Below the pieces are notes generated by a model, which was given only the letters and a program-made list of their open reading frames with translations, ran no database searches and was not told the DNA's origin. Of a stretch of DNA of 41,021 nt, positions 7,800 to 15,376 are shown piece by piece. The first letter of the stretch is position 1. Each line of letters starts with the position of its first letter. A program made the position numbers and the translations under genes. The stretch comes from an uncultured Pelagibacteraceae bacterium (GTDB lineage Bacteria > Pseudomonadota > Alphaproteobacteria > Pelagibacterales > Pelagibacteraceae). Location of the stretch: positions 1 to 41,021 of the forward strand of contig CACDMX010000007.1 of NCBI GenBank assembly GCA_902554035.1, given 5' to 3'.

Positions 7800-9370
7800 T
7801 ATAAAATCCTTGGCGCAATAAACACTAAAAGCTCATTCATTCTATCGCTTTTTGTCGTTCCTTTAAACATTTTTCCTATCACAGGCAATTTACTTACTCC
7901 AGGGACCTGTTCGGCAGCGTCCGAAATGTCATTTTTCTTAATTCCACCAATAACTACAATATCTCCATCGGCTATTAATAATTTAGTAGTTATCTCCATT
8001 TTATTGATACCCACTGCTGATGGATCTGTTCTATCAGGAGTATCATTATTTACCTGTATCTCTAAAAGTACATTTCCATCACCAATTATACTTGGAGTTA
8101 CAGTTAATTTTAAGGCAGCATCCTTAAACGAAGGTGCTGTATTATCAGTACCTGCGACCGGTATTTGAACACCTTGAGTTATAGAAGCAAGCTGATTGTC
8201 TAATGTAAATAATTTTGGATTAGAAATAGTTTTTCCTAAACCTTCTTTTTCTAATGCTTCTATTTGAAGTTTTAAAACAGCAGAACCTGTTCTTCTGAGA
8301 ATCCCTATACCACTCGTTGCACCAACCGCGTTGAAATTAAACAAACCATCAGTGCTACCACTTCCCGCAGCACTAATACCAGCTGTACCTGAAGAAATTT
8401 CTGCGCCTGATCCATCTGCAGCTCCGACTGTTGTGCCTCCAACTGTACCGCCAATTCTTTCACGATTTTTAGTATAAGCACCACCAAGTTTATTTCCTAA
8501 TGCTCTTTCAAAAGTAGAAGTTGCTTCAACAATAAAAGCTTCTATTAATACTTGCTTTGTTCTAACATCAATCTCTCTTATTACTTTATCAACAACATCC
8601 AAATCTTTTTCTTTTCCTCTTACAATAATAGATCTTGTAGTTTTTTCCTCAGTCACTTGTATTGGAGAATAAGAAGCATTTTCTGAAACTGATGTAAATA
8701 ATTCTGATATTGTAGCTTTAGCTTCAGCTGGCGTAATATAATAAAGTCTAAATATTTCTGAAACGATTGGCTCCACTGAATTTTCTAATTCAACTTTTTT
8801 TCTAACTGCTGAAGCTCTTGCAGATTTATAACTTTCTTGTGAAGTTAATGTAGCTGGAGAATGAACTCTTATAATATTGCTAGCAACATCAATGTCAGCT
8901 GCAAAATTTTTCATATCCAATAAAGCATTAAAGGCTTTGTCCCAAGGCACATTTGACAACTCGGCTGAAATAGCTCCGGCAACTTCCTCTCCTACCAATA
9001 TATTAACATCTCCTACTTTTGCCATTAAACTCATTGCTTCTTTATAATCTAAATTTTGAAATTTGAAGGATACGTTTTGTTTGAGTAACATATATTCTTC
9101 TGGAATTAGTAGATAATTTTTTTCTTTAACTGATGAAATTTGTTTTCTTTTTTCTAATTTTTTAATATCTCCATCAACTGGTGATGGCCCCATTTTTGCA
9201 CTTTTTTCAATTTCTATTTCTCCAAGTGCTTTTACATCTTCCTTAATTAATGGTGTATCGTGTTTAAAGCCTTTCTTCTTTTTCATCTTAGACATTTCTT
9301 GTGCACATCCACTCAAAATAAAAGATAAGAATATTAGAGAAATTATTATTTGAAGTGACTTAAAATTCAT
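7799..9370 (-). CDS. pilQ: Type IV pilus secretin PilQ (predicted lipoprotein)
   Basis: At 523 residues it is shorter than gammaproteobacterial PilQ because the N-terminal AMIN repeats are missing. It begins with a lipoprotein signal with lipobox LSGC (Cys22). A secretin/TonB short N-terminal domain follows (about 85-165, VSFKFQNLDYKEAMSLM). Next comes one NolW-type domain (about 205-275) and the secretin core, including VQIPVAGT and the hallmark VPGVSKLPVIGKMFKG near the end. A Gly/Ser-rich stretch (about 305-350) probably forms the gate loops. It builds the outer-membrane pore. It overlaps pilP and pilB by one base each. A lipidated PilQ suggests it may need no separate pilotin. Confidence 0.94.
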   Translation of the reverse strand: MNFKSLQIIISLIFLSFILSGCAQEMSKMKKKKGFKHDTPLIKEDVKALGEIEIEKSAKMGPSPVDGDIKKLEKRKQISSVKEKNYLLIPEEYMLLKQNVSFKFQNLDYKEAMSLMAKVGDVNILVGEEVAGAISAELSNVPWDKAFNALLDMKNFAADIDVASNIIRVHSPATLTSQESYKSARASAVRKKVELENSVEPIVSEIFRLYYITPAEAKATISELFTSVSENASYSPIQVTEEKTTRSIIVRGKEKDLDVVDKVIREIDVRTKQVLIEAFIVEATSTFERALGNKLGGAYTKNRERIGGTVGGTTVGAADGSGAEISSGTAGISAAGSGSTDGLFNFNAVGATSGIGILRRTGSAVLKLQIEALEKEGLGKTISNPKLFTLDNQLASITQGVQIPVAGTDNTAPSFKDAALKLTVTPSIIGDGNVLLEIQVNNDTPDRTDPSAVGINKMEITTKLLIADGDIVVIGGIKKNDISDAAEQVPGVSKLPVIGKMFKGTTKSDRMNELLVFIAPRIL

Positions 9371-9882
9371 TAAAATGGCTCCGAAGTTTCTTTGATTTGA
9401 TTTTTAAAATTGATAACTAAAAATGAATTATCACCTTTTTCAAAAATTGCTTTTTCATTTTTAAGTGCAACTAATTTTATACCTGGGCTAAGTTCTTCAT
9501 TTATTTGTAATGTTACTACCTCTCCAGTAGAATTAATTAAAGATACATAACTCTCATACTCACCATTCATTATTCCAACGAGTTTAAAGTTAAATAAACT
9601 CAATTGTGCTCTCTCTTCATCGCTATTAGTGATTACAGATACAGTGCTTGCTCCTCCTAAAGACGCATCTCCAACAAACGGATCATTCAAAGGCAGCGGT
9701 TCCTCATTACCAATCTCTGAACTAATGTTTGCTTTTTGATCTGCTTGTTTCTCTTTAACTTTTTTGTTAATTTCTTTTGCTTTATCAATTATATTTTGTT
9801 CAGCATCATGATTTTCAGCATGTAAATTAAAAATGCCTAATGAAGCAACAAAACTTAATATTAATAATTTTTTAAAACTCAT
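9370..9882 (-). CDS. pilP: PilP-like periplasmic pilus assembly protein
   Basis: This 170-residue protein has a signal peptide (MSFKKLLILSFVASLGIFNLHA), a charged disordered segment, then LPLNDPFVGD and a C-terminal beta domain (LFNFKLVGIMNGEYESYVSL, then FEKGDNSFLVINFKN). This is the order of PilP: a flexible arm that contacts PilN/PilO, then a small beta-sandwich that contacts the PilQ secretin. Unlike many PilP proteins there is no lipobox cysteine, so membrane tethering would be lost. The call rests on its position between pilO and pilQ and the domain pattern. It overlaps pilO by 11 bp. Confidence 0.85.
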   Translation of the reverse strand: MSFKKLLILSFVASLGIFNLHAENHDAEQNIIDKAKEINKKVKEKQADQKANISSEIGNEEPLPLNDPFVGDASLGGASTVSVITNSDEERAQLSLFNFKLVGIMNGEYESYVSLINSTGEVVTLQINEELSPGIKLVALKNEKAIFEKGDNSFLVINFKNQIKETSEPF

Positions 9883-10573
9883 CAGCCAATCCTACTATAG
9901 TTAATACTCCATTAACTTTTATCGCACCGGTTGTATCTCCTTTTACCACTTTTATTGATTCCTTGTCAAAATTAAGCATCTTTTTTGATAAAGAAAGGGA
10001 TCTTTTAAACTTAATGTAGCCTAAGAAATTACCAGTAATCTCAAAATTTACAGGTATTTTGAAATATGCAACGTTTTTACCTGATTTACTTTTTTTCTTC
10101 TTTTTTTTCTTCTTTTTTTTCTTTTTTTTCTTCTTCTTCTTATCAGTTTCTTTCAAAATATCACCTCTGTAAACTTTTTTAGGTGGTTTTTTTTCAATCT
10201 TTGAAATTACTAAGTCATTAATGCCTGCAAAGTAACTTAAGGTTTCGTACAATCCCTCAACTTCAGCTTTTGTATGAAATAAAGTTGAATACTCATCATA
10301 CTTTGGTTTTAATTTTTTAATTTTACTCTTTTTTGATTTAATTTGTTTGATAAATTTAGCTGTTTCTTGTTTCTTCTTATCCATATCAGCTATTTGCTTT
10401 TTCTTGTTCTCAACTATGGGGTTTAAAATTGCATAATAAATAACTAAAAAAATAATTATTGCCCCAACTGAAATACCTATCTTGATTAAAGTTTTTCTAT
10501 CAACTAGTTGAAGAACTTTTTCCTTCAAGTCCTCTATATTAATATTTTTGAGATCTATATTTTTTAAGTCCAT
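9872..10573 (-). CDS. pilO: PilO-like alignment protein with a polylysine insert
   Basis: The 233 residues give a short cytoplasmic N-terminus, one membrane helix (about 31-51), a Lys-rich coiled coil (52-95) and a ferredoxin-like C-terminal domain, the plan of PilO. It starts 8 bp after pilMN and overlaps pilP, as expected for the M-N-O-P alignment complex that links motor and secretin. The oddity is a run of 17 consecutive lysines at residues 145-161, in the middle of the periplasmic domain. Normal PilO proteins have no such run as far as known. The assignment by order and topology is strong. Confidence 0.9.
   Translation of the reverse strand: MDLKNIDLKNINIEDLKEKVLQLVDRKTLIKIGISVGAIIIFLVIYYAILNPIVENKKKQIADMDKKKQETAKFIKQIKSKKSKIKKLKPKYDEYSTLFHTKAEVEGLYETLSYFAGINDLVISKIEKKPPKKVYRGDILKETDKKKKKKKKKKKKKKKKKSKSGKNVAYFKIPVNFEITGNFLGYIKFKRSLSLSKKMLNFDKESIKVVKGDTTGAIKVNGVLTIVGLADEF
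10091..10141 (-). repeat. AAA/AAG microsatellite encoding 17 lysines in pilO
   Basis: This 51-bp pure purine tract (coding strand) mixes AAG and AAA codons and contains several A8 runs broken by G. The codon mix keeps it in frame, but A8 runs are prone to slippage, and a one-base change would truncate PilO and perhaps reduce pilP translation. Whether it varies between cells cannot be seen from one sequence. Confidence 0.8.
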
Positions 10574-10581
10574 ATTTAAAC

Positions 10582-12990
10582 CTATGTTTTACTTTTACCT
10601 GTTGGATCAATTACTACAAAAACTCTAAAACCTTTCATGGTGATTCCGGTCTTTGATCTTTTTGGAAGTTTCATTGAGGATAGAGATGCTTGCTTAACGT
10701 ATTTTTTGTCACCTAAATTTTTTATAAATTTTAAAATATCTTGGTCGCTTGCTGCAACCCCTTGGATTGTAACTTTAGTTTTTCCATTGTAATCAACTTT
10801 GTCAAATCTGACTCTTTTTGGAACACTTGCTGCAATTTGAGCTAAAATTCTATAACTTAAATCTTTATTTGATTTTAAACTACTGCTTAACTGTAGTGTC
10901 GTTTCAATTAGCTTTAATTCTTTTCCAATAGCTTTATTTTCCTTTTTTTTCTTAGCGTAAGTTTTTTTAACTTTGTCATAATTAACAAGTTTTTTGTTAT
11001 AAGAGTGAATATTCCAGAAAGATAATGCAAACATTATTAGGTATATACCAATAACTCCACCAACAAACCCTTTAAAAGCAAAATTTGAAATTGCTTTCAT
11101 TTTTTTCTGCTTAACCATACCTTTTCTGTTAGGAAGTAAATTAATATTTTTGACTGCTGTAACAAATTTATAATAACCAAAAACATCTAATTTCCTAAAA
11201 GCTAGACCAATCACAGTAGAAAGATATGAACGATTTTGTAAATTTACTGATTGATCAAGTTGTTGAGGTATTTTCAATCCATCAATTGGATCAAAAGTTT
11301 TAAAACCAATATTTACTAAATTTGTCCTGAAGATAGATAAATAATCTTCTATATTTTCCAAATCAGAAACGACTTTAATGTTTCTAATTCTTTTTTCGTA
11401 TTTTGTTTCAAAATCTTGTACAGCTTGTTTAACTTGAGTAACAAATCTTCTAACTAAACCTTCTTTCTCCTCTTGAACTTGTGATGATTTTAGTATTTGC
11501 CTGTCTTGTCCTCTTAGAAAAATATCAGTAATTATTGGATTATTATCGTATAAAATCATTAAATAATTTTCATCTAAACCAAATTCTAAAACGGCTGTTA
11601 AATTTGCATCCTCAGTTCTCTGAGAGATTTGATTAATTTGGTCTACTGCAGATTTTAATGCAAAACATTTTACGTCAATTATCACCGGGTTAAGTCCACT
11701 TGATTTTATAATAGATGTGTAACTATTTATGTCGGATAATTTTGAGGCAACAAATAAAATATCCATAGTATTATCTTTTTGATTTCTATTTATTACTTGA
11801 TGAAATATTGAATAATCATCTAAATTATCTGTTAATTGAACAAGATTTTCCCAAAGTGAATTAGTCTCGATTGCCTTTTGTAATTCCTCATCAGTCATAA
11901 GTGGTGCTGTCACCACTCTTATAATTGCACTTGTAACAGGTATAGCAATTGCAGCATTTGGTGTTTTGATTTTTGATTTTTGAATTGCAATTGTCAATTC
12001 AGCCCCAAGTTTTTCAGAATTTTCTAAAACAACTGAATCATCTGGAAGGTCTACTTTATGAATATAAAATTTTTCTAATACCCATTGATTTGCTTTATTA
12101 GTAGCAATTTGAGCTAATCTTATTTCTTTATTTGTTATTTCTACTCCAAGTATTTCTTCTCCTTGTGCAGAAGATTTTCCCAATTTTGATTTAAAAAAAT
12201 TATCTATTTTGTTTTTAAAGTTATTTGTTCCACCAGAAGATGCTTTTGGCATTTTAAGACCACTTGCAAAAGATGGTTTTTTTAATTTTATATTTTTTAA
12301 CTTGTCTAACAAACCAGCAATAGGTTTTTTATTTTCTGTAGAGACCTTGTTATCATTCATGTTGATTTGTTGTGGATTTTTATTTTCACTATCAACAGAA
12401 CTTACAACTGGTTTTGGGGTTTCTGGAGTTGATGATGCGATTGGTGATGGAATAGTTTCTATAGTTTTAGCAGATGGTGGAACTGGATTTGTCGTTGAAG
12501 TTTGATTTTCAGTTTCTTGAGTTTCTTCTTTTTTTGGAATTTCTTTTTCTTTTTCTTTATTTGCATGAATATCATCAAACCACTTTTCTAAAATTGGAAT
12601 TGCTTCCTCTAAATTTGGGGTACCTGATGAAGAAATTTTCTGTTTTCCGTCAATATAAAGTCTGCCAACCCAATTTTTTGATTTTAGCTCCCCTTTATAT
12701 TTATCTTGTCTTATATATATATGTAATCTCCCATCCTTTTTATGAATTACCTCGTGGTCTTTCTTTTCTTCTTGGGTTGTTACATCATTTTTTACGGTTT
12801 CTTCAGTTTTTGCTACATCGCTAGTTAAATTGGGTGTGGATTGGTCAACACTTATGTATGATTCACTTCCTGATTGTAATTCATCTTTACTCTCGGGTTT
12901 TTTATTTTCATCCTCTAATTGATTTTTCTGACTTTCATCAGAATTCTGATCATTAGTATTTTTAATTTTATCTTTATCTTCTTCAGTCAT
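10582..12990 (-). CDS. PilM-PilN fusion protein with an N-terminal accessory domain
   Basis: One 802-residue frame holds two proteins that are normally separate. Residues about 278-605 are PilM, an actin-like ATPase fold (LGVEITNKEIRLAQI at the start, PNAAIAIPVTSAIIRVV, and TAVLEFGLDENYLMILYDN). Then comes NINLLP (615-620), the motif at the extreme N-terminus of PilN that docks into PilM. A membrane helix (about 639-660) and a PilN-type periplasmic coiled coil plus ferredoxin-like domain (661-802) follow. The first 80 residues are acidic and disordered. Residues 80-142 form a small domain (NWVGRLYIDGKQKISSSGT), and a Pro/Ser/Thr linker runs to about 275. It is the first gene of the pil operon. 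No Shine-Dalgarno is visible; the ATG follows seven T's. Confidence 0.92.
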   Translation of the reverse strand: MTEEDKDKIKNTNDQNSDESQKNQLEDENKKPESKDELQSGSESYISVDQSTPNLTSDVAKTEETVKNDVTTQEEKKDHEVIHKKDGRLHIYIRQDKYKGELKSKNWVGRLYIDGKQKISSSGTPNLEEAIPILEKWFDDIHANKEKEKEIPKKEETQETENQTSTTNPVPPSAKTIETIPSPIASSTPETPKPVVSSVDSENKNPQQINMNDNKVSTENKKPIAGLLDKLKNIKLKKPSFASGLKMPKASSGGTNNFKNKIDNFFKSKLGKSSAQGEEILGVEITNKEIRLAQIATNKANQWVLEKFYIHKVDLPDDSVVLENSEKLGAELTIAIQKSKIKTPNAAIAIPVTSAIIRVVTAPLMTDEELQKAIETNSLWENLVQLTDNLDDYSIFHQVINRNQKDNTMDILFVASKLSDINSYTSIIKSSGLNPVIIDVKCFALKSAVDQINQISQRTEDANLTAVLEFGLDENYLMILYDNNPIITDIFLRGQDRQILKSSQVQEEKEGLVRRFVTQVKQAVQDFETKYEKRIRNIKVVSDLENIEDYLSIFRTNLVNIGFKTFDPIDGLKIPQQLDQSVNLQNRSYLSTVIGLAFRKLDVFGYYKFVTAVKNINLLPNRKGMVKQKKMKAISNFAFKGFVGGVIGIYLIMFALSFWNIHSYNKKLVNYDKVKKTYAKKKKENKAIGKELKLIETTLQLSSSLKSNKDLSYRILAQIAASVPKRVRFDKVDYNGKTKVTIQGVAASDQDILKFIKNLGDKKYVKQASLSSMKLPKRSKTGITMKGFRVFVVIDPTGKSKT

Positions 12991-13063
12991 AAAAAAATTT
13001 ATATTTACTCTAACACAATCATACGAATCTCTAACACAAAATTAAAAAATGTCTAACACAAAA

Positions 13064-13092
13064 TTTATAGTTGTATGCTCATTTTAGGTCAA
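13064..13092 (-). promoter_or_regulatory. Putative sigma70-type promoter of the pil operon
   Basis: On the minus strand TTGACC (13092-13087) and TATAAA (13069-13064) are separated by exactly 17 bp, close to the sigma70 consensus. A start near 13057 would give a leader of about 67 nt. That leader starts inside one 11-bp motif and contains two more before the pilMN ATG at 12990. An ACCTAA half-site (13089-13084) overlaps the -35. Confidence 0.6.
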
Positions 13093-13195
13093 ATATTAAA
13101 AATATCGTTTAAAATCAACACTTTTTAATAATTAAAAATTTTTTTCTTAAATTAAAAAAAAAATAAAATTATTAGGTTTCTCTAACACAAAGTAG

Positions 13196-13242
13196 TAAAA
13201 CTCTAACACAATTTAAAAATTTTCTTTTGTGTTAGAGTTTTA
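13196..13242. repeat. Perfect 16-bp inverted repeat inside the motif array
   Basis: TAAAACTCTAACACAA (13196-13211) and its exact reverse complement (13227-13242) flank a 15-nt A/T loop. It joins a forward and an inverse array motif, so it may simply be a pair of facing binding sites. As RNA it could form a stable hairpin and might end transcripts arriving from the MFS gene; the following T's on the minus strand are few. Confidence 0.7.
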
Positions 13243-13296
13243 AAGAAAAAAATTTTTTTTTAAAAGTCAATAAAATCAACAATTTTTTACATTTCA

Positions 13297-13309
13297 ACCT
13301 AAAGTAGGT
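13297..13309. promoter_or_regulatory. Palindrome ACCTAAAGTAGGT, candidate regulator site
   Basis: ACCTA-AAG-TAGGT is a perfect 5-bp dyad with a 3-bp centre. Two close relatives lie in the promoter of the winged-helix regulator gene (15288-15300 and 15309-15321). It sits about 240 bp upstream of the predicted pil start site, between array motifs. This makes the pil operon a likely target of that regulator. Confidence 0.5.
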
Positions 13310-13344
13310 ATTTTGTGTTAGAGTATATAATTTTTGTGTTAGAG

Positions 13345-13494
13345 GATAAAATTATTTTAAAAAAATTTAAGGATTGGCTCTCAGTCAATGATAAAAATAT
13401 GAAAATTTGCGAAAAAAAAATAATTTTTATTAAATTTTTTTATAATTTACAACTTTATGTTGAAAATTTAATAAAAAATTTAATTTTTTCTAAA
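13345..13494. other. A/T-only-like spacer downstream of the MFS gene
   Basis: This rest of the 504-bp gap is almost pure A/T. A 65-codon frame starting with GTG inside the motif array crosses it, but its composition and overlap with the array argue against a gene. A weak hairpin (CAAC/GTTG with a 5-nt loop, near 13450-13462) might help end MFS transcripts. Nothing else was seen. Confidence 0.4.
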
Positions 13495-14724
13495 TTATAC
13501 ATTCCTGACTGAAAGCATTAAGAAAAAACCAATAATAAAAAAAAAACAGAGAGATAAGAAACCAATTCGTTGAGAATAAATATAAGTTAAAGTTCCAACC
13601 ATTAAAGGTCCAGCAAAAGCAGTTACTCTACCTGAGAAACTAAATAAACCAAAACCTTTTCCTAAATCATTTTTATATAATAATTTTGTCATCATAACAC
13701 GACTTGCACTTTGTATAGAGCCAATAAACAAAGAGATGACCATAACGTTGAAAAAAAATTCAGTTTTAGTTTGCGCAATCAGCGCTCCGTACACGACAGT
13801 GCATGTCAAAACAAAAATACAAAATAAAATAATTCTTTTAGAAGAATATTTATCATTTAAATATCCTCCTACTAAAACTCCGACGAATGCAACAATGTTT
13901 GCTGCTATTGCAAGTTGCAATAAATCCTTTGGTGTAAATGCAAAAACTCCTGATGCATAAACTCCTCCTCCAGCAATTAAAACAATTAAAGCATCAGAAT
14001 AAATCATTCTAGCTAAGAGAAATTTTCCTGTCGGTGTAAATTTTTTTTTCCAAATAATTTCTATTATATTTTTAAAAAAAAATTTTGTGTCTCTACTTTG
14101 ATCGTAAAAAATATTTTTTTTAAAATATAAAATCATCGGTAGCGAAAAAATTAAAAACCATAGCGCAACAATTAAAGGAATAAATCTTATGTGTTCAAAA
14201 TTATTTTTATTTAAATTAAATAAAGTTTTCTCAGGCAAAATAAAAAAATATAAAACTAAAATAATTATAGGAACGGATCCTAAATATCCCAAACCAAATG
14301 CAAAGCCAGAAATTTTTCCAATATTTTTTTCATTCGTACAACTTTTAAGTAAAGAATTATAAAATAAGGTTCCAAGTTCATAACAATAATTTGAAATAAA
14401 AAATATTATTAATGTAAACAAAATATAATTTACGTTTGGTTTTGAAAACCAAAACAAACAAGTTGTTAAAATGCAAAGTAAAGTGAAAATTGCTAAATAA
14501 TTTATTTTTCCTTTTGGATTTCGATCTGCAAGTGCTCCAATGAAAGGTCCTGTTAATGCAATTACAATTCCGCAAAGTCCAGCAGTCCATTGCCAATAAG
14601 CTGCACCAATTTGTGGGTCACCAACAATTTGATTTGCAAAGTAAGCAGATGTAACAAAAGTAATGATTACCATCGTGTATGCTGAATTTGCTAAGTCATA
14701 CAGGCCATAAAAGAGTTTACTCAT
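13495..14724 (-). CDS. UMF1-type MFS transporter (Atg22-like)
   Basis: This 409-residue protein has about eleven to twelve hydrophobic helices. It opens with FYGLYDLANSAYTMVIITF, the strongly conserved start of bacterial UMF1/Atg22-like MFS proteins. A GALADRNPKGKIN loop between helices 2 and 3 matches the MFS signature. The substrate of this family is not established. Its ATG follows the stop of the regulator gene by two bases, so regulator and transporter form an operon. It is read towards the pil promoter region on the same strand as pil, with 504 bp between. Confidence 0.85.
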   Translation of the reverse strand: MSKLFYGLYDLANSAYTMVIITFVTSAYFANQIVGDPQIGAAYWQWTAGLCGIVIALTGPFIGALADRNPKGKINYLAIFTLLCILTTCLFWFSKPNVNYILFTLIIFFISNYCYELGTLFYNSLLKSCTNEKNIGKISGFAFGLGYLGSVPIIILVLYFFILPEKTLFNLNKNNFEHIRFIPLIVALWFLIFSLPMILYFKKNIFYDQSRDTKFFFKNIIEIIWKKKFTPTGKFLLARMIYSDALIVLIAGGGVYASGVFAFTPKDLLQLAIAANIVAFVGVLVGGYLNDKYSSKRIILFCIFVLTCTVVYGALIAQTKTEFFFNVMVISLFIGSIQSASRVMMTKLLYKNDLGKGFGLFSFSGRVTAFAGPLMVGTLTYIYSQRIGFLSLCFFFIIGFFLMLSVRNV

Positions 14725-14726
14725 AA

Positions 14727-15284
14727 TTATTTACCAAGTTCTAATAAATTTTTTAAAGCTCCACTTTTTTCCCATTTATTTACCAAAGAGCTAAGGTCTA
14801 AAGTAGTTTGGGTAACAAAATCTTTATATATAGTTTTATATGAAGGTCCCAATTTAATTCCACTATATGTATTAAAAAATAAAATATTTTTTTTATTTAA
14901 GGTAATTACTTTTCTTCTAACTGTTTCTCTTGGTAGCTGTAATACTTCAGCAATACTAGCGAAAGTTAATTTACGTTTATTTAAATATTTTTTTTGAGTT
15001 ATTTTTTCCATCTGTTCCTCTAAATCTGAAAATGATTTCGTTCCTGATTTATTTGTTTCATACAATGAATGACTTACTACCACTTGTAAAATTACAAAAG
15101 ACTCAAAGTCTATTTCTAGTTTTTCTTTAACTCTTGTATATAATGAGAGTATAAACATTACCCAATGGTATAGTCCCTTTGAGAAAGGCGGCTCCTTAAC
15201 GCCCCTCTCTTTATTTACTTCAGCCAATGAAACAATTTTATTTATGCCCATTATAGTTTTTTCATTACTCATATTAGTTTTCAT
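14727..15284 (-). CDS. Winged-helix transcriptional regulator (Crp-type HTH)
   Basis: The C-terminal half carries a clear helix-turn-helix (KLTFASIAEVLQLPRETVRR) followed by KVITLNKKNILF, the pattern of Crp/MarR-type winged helices. The N-terminal half is helical with no recognisable cyclic-nucleotide barrel, so the signal is unknown. The frame is open up to a TTG at 15329, but that would overlap the promoter and both operator palindromes. I chose ATG 15284 (186 codons), preceded by TAGGGAGA; ATG 15272 is possible. It is upstream of the MFS gene and divergent from the sulfatase-like gene. It probably represses itself. Confidence 0.75.
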   Translation of the reverse strand: MKTNMSNEKTIMGINKIVSLAEVNKERGVKEPPFSKGLYHWVMFILSLYTRVKEKLEIDFESFVILQVVVSHSLYETNKSGTKSFSDLEEQMEKITQKKYLNKRKLTFASIAEVLQLPRETVRRKVITLNKKNILFFNTYSGIKLGPSYKTIYKDFVTQTTLDLSSLVNKWEKSGALKNLLELGK

Positions 15285-15287
15285 TCT

Positions 15288-15329
15288 CCCTAGCTTAGGT
15301 ATATTACAACCTAAAATAGGCACGATCAA
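15288..15329 (-). promoter_or_regulatory. Promoter of the regulator gene with two operator palindromes
   Basis: On the minus strand TTGATC (15329-15324) and TAATAT (15306-15301) are 17 bp apart. One palindrome-like site, ACCTAAAATAGGC (15309-15321, plus strand), fills the -35/-10 spacer. A second, ACCTAAGCTAGGG (15300-15288, minus strand), begins right after the -10. Their centres are 21 bp apart. Binding there would block polymerase, the usual layout of autorepression. TTAGGT and ACCTAA at 15295-15300 and 15309-15314 also form an inverted pair. Confidence 0.55.
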
Positions 15330-15376
15330 TCTTTTTTCCTTATTTAGTCTTTATAAGTTAATTTATTAAATCATTT

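Larger units (their letters stand above)
13008..13344. repeat. Array of eight 11-bp motifs upstream of the pil operon
   Basis: CTCTAACACAA occurs at 13008-13018, 13029-13039, 13180-13190 and 13201-13211, with one variant (first base G) at 13051-13061. Its inverse TTGTGTTAGAG occurs at 13227-13237, 13313-13323 and 13334-13344. Within clusters the starts are 21, 22, 21 and 21 bp apart, which is two helical turns, so copies would sit on the same DNA face. The motif is not itself palindromic. The three copies nearest pilMN lie at and below the predicted start site; the other five lie about 120-290 bp upstream. It looks like a protein-binding array controlling pilus expression. It is not CRISPR: units are too short. 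Confidence 0.85.

Noticed and set aside
4788..12990. Type II secretion system instead of a type IV pilus
   Set aside because: PilT, PilY1, PilX/W/V, PilM-type and PilP-type genes are present, and GspC, GspK and GspL are absent.
13008..13344. Array read as a CRISPR
   Set aside because: Units are 11 bp, occur in both orientations, have short low-complexity spacers, and no cas genes are near.
13315..13512. Plus-strand 65-codon frame in the pil upstream gap
   Set aside because: It begins with GTG inside two array motifs, overlaps the MFS end and reads as translated A/T sequence.
15285..15329. N-terminal extension of the regulator from a TTG start
   Set aside because: It would run through the -35, -10 and both operator palindromes; ATG 15284 or 15272 fits better.
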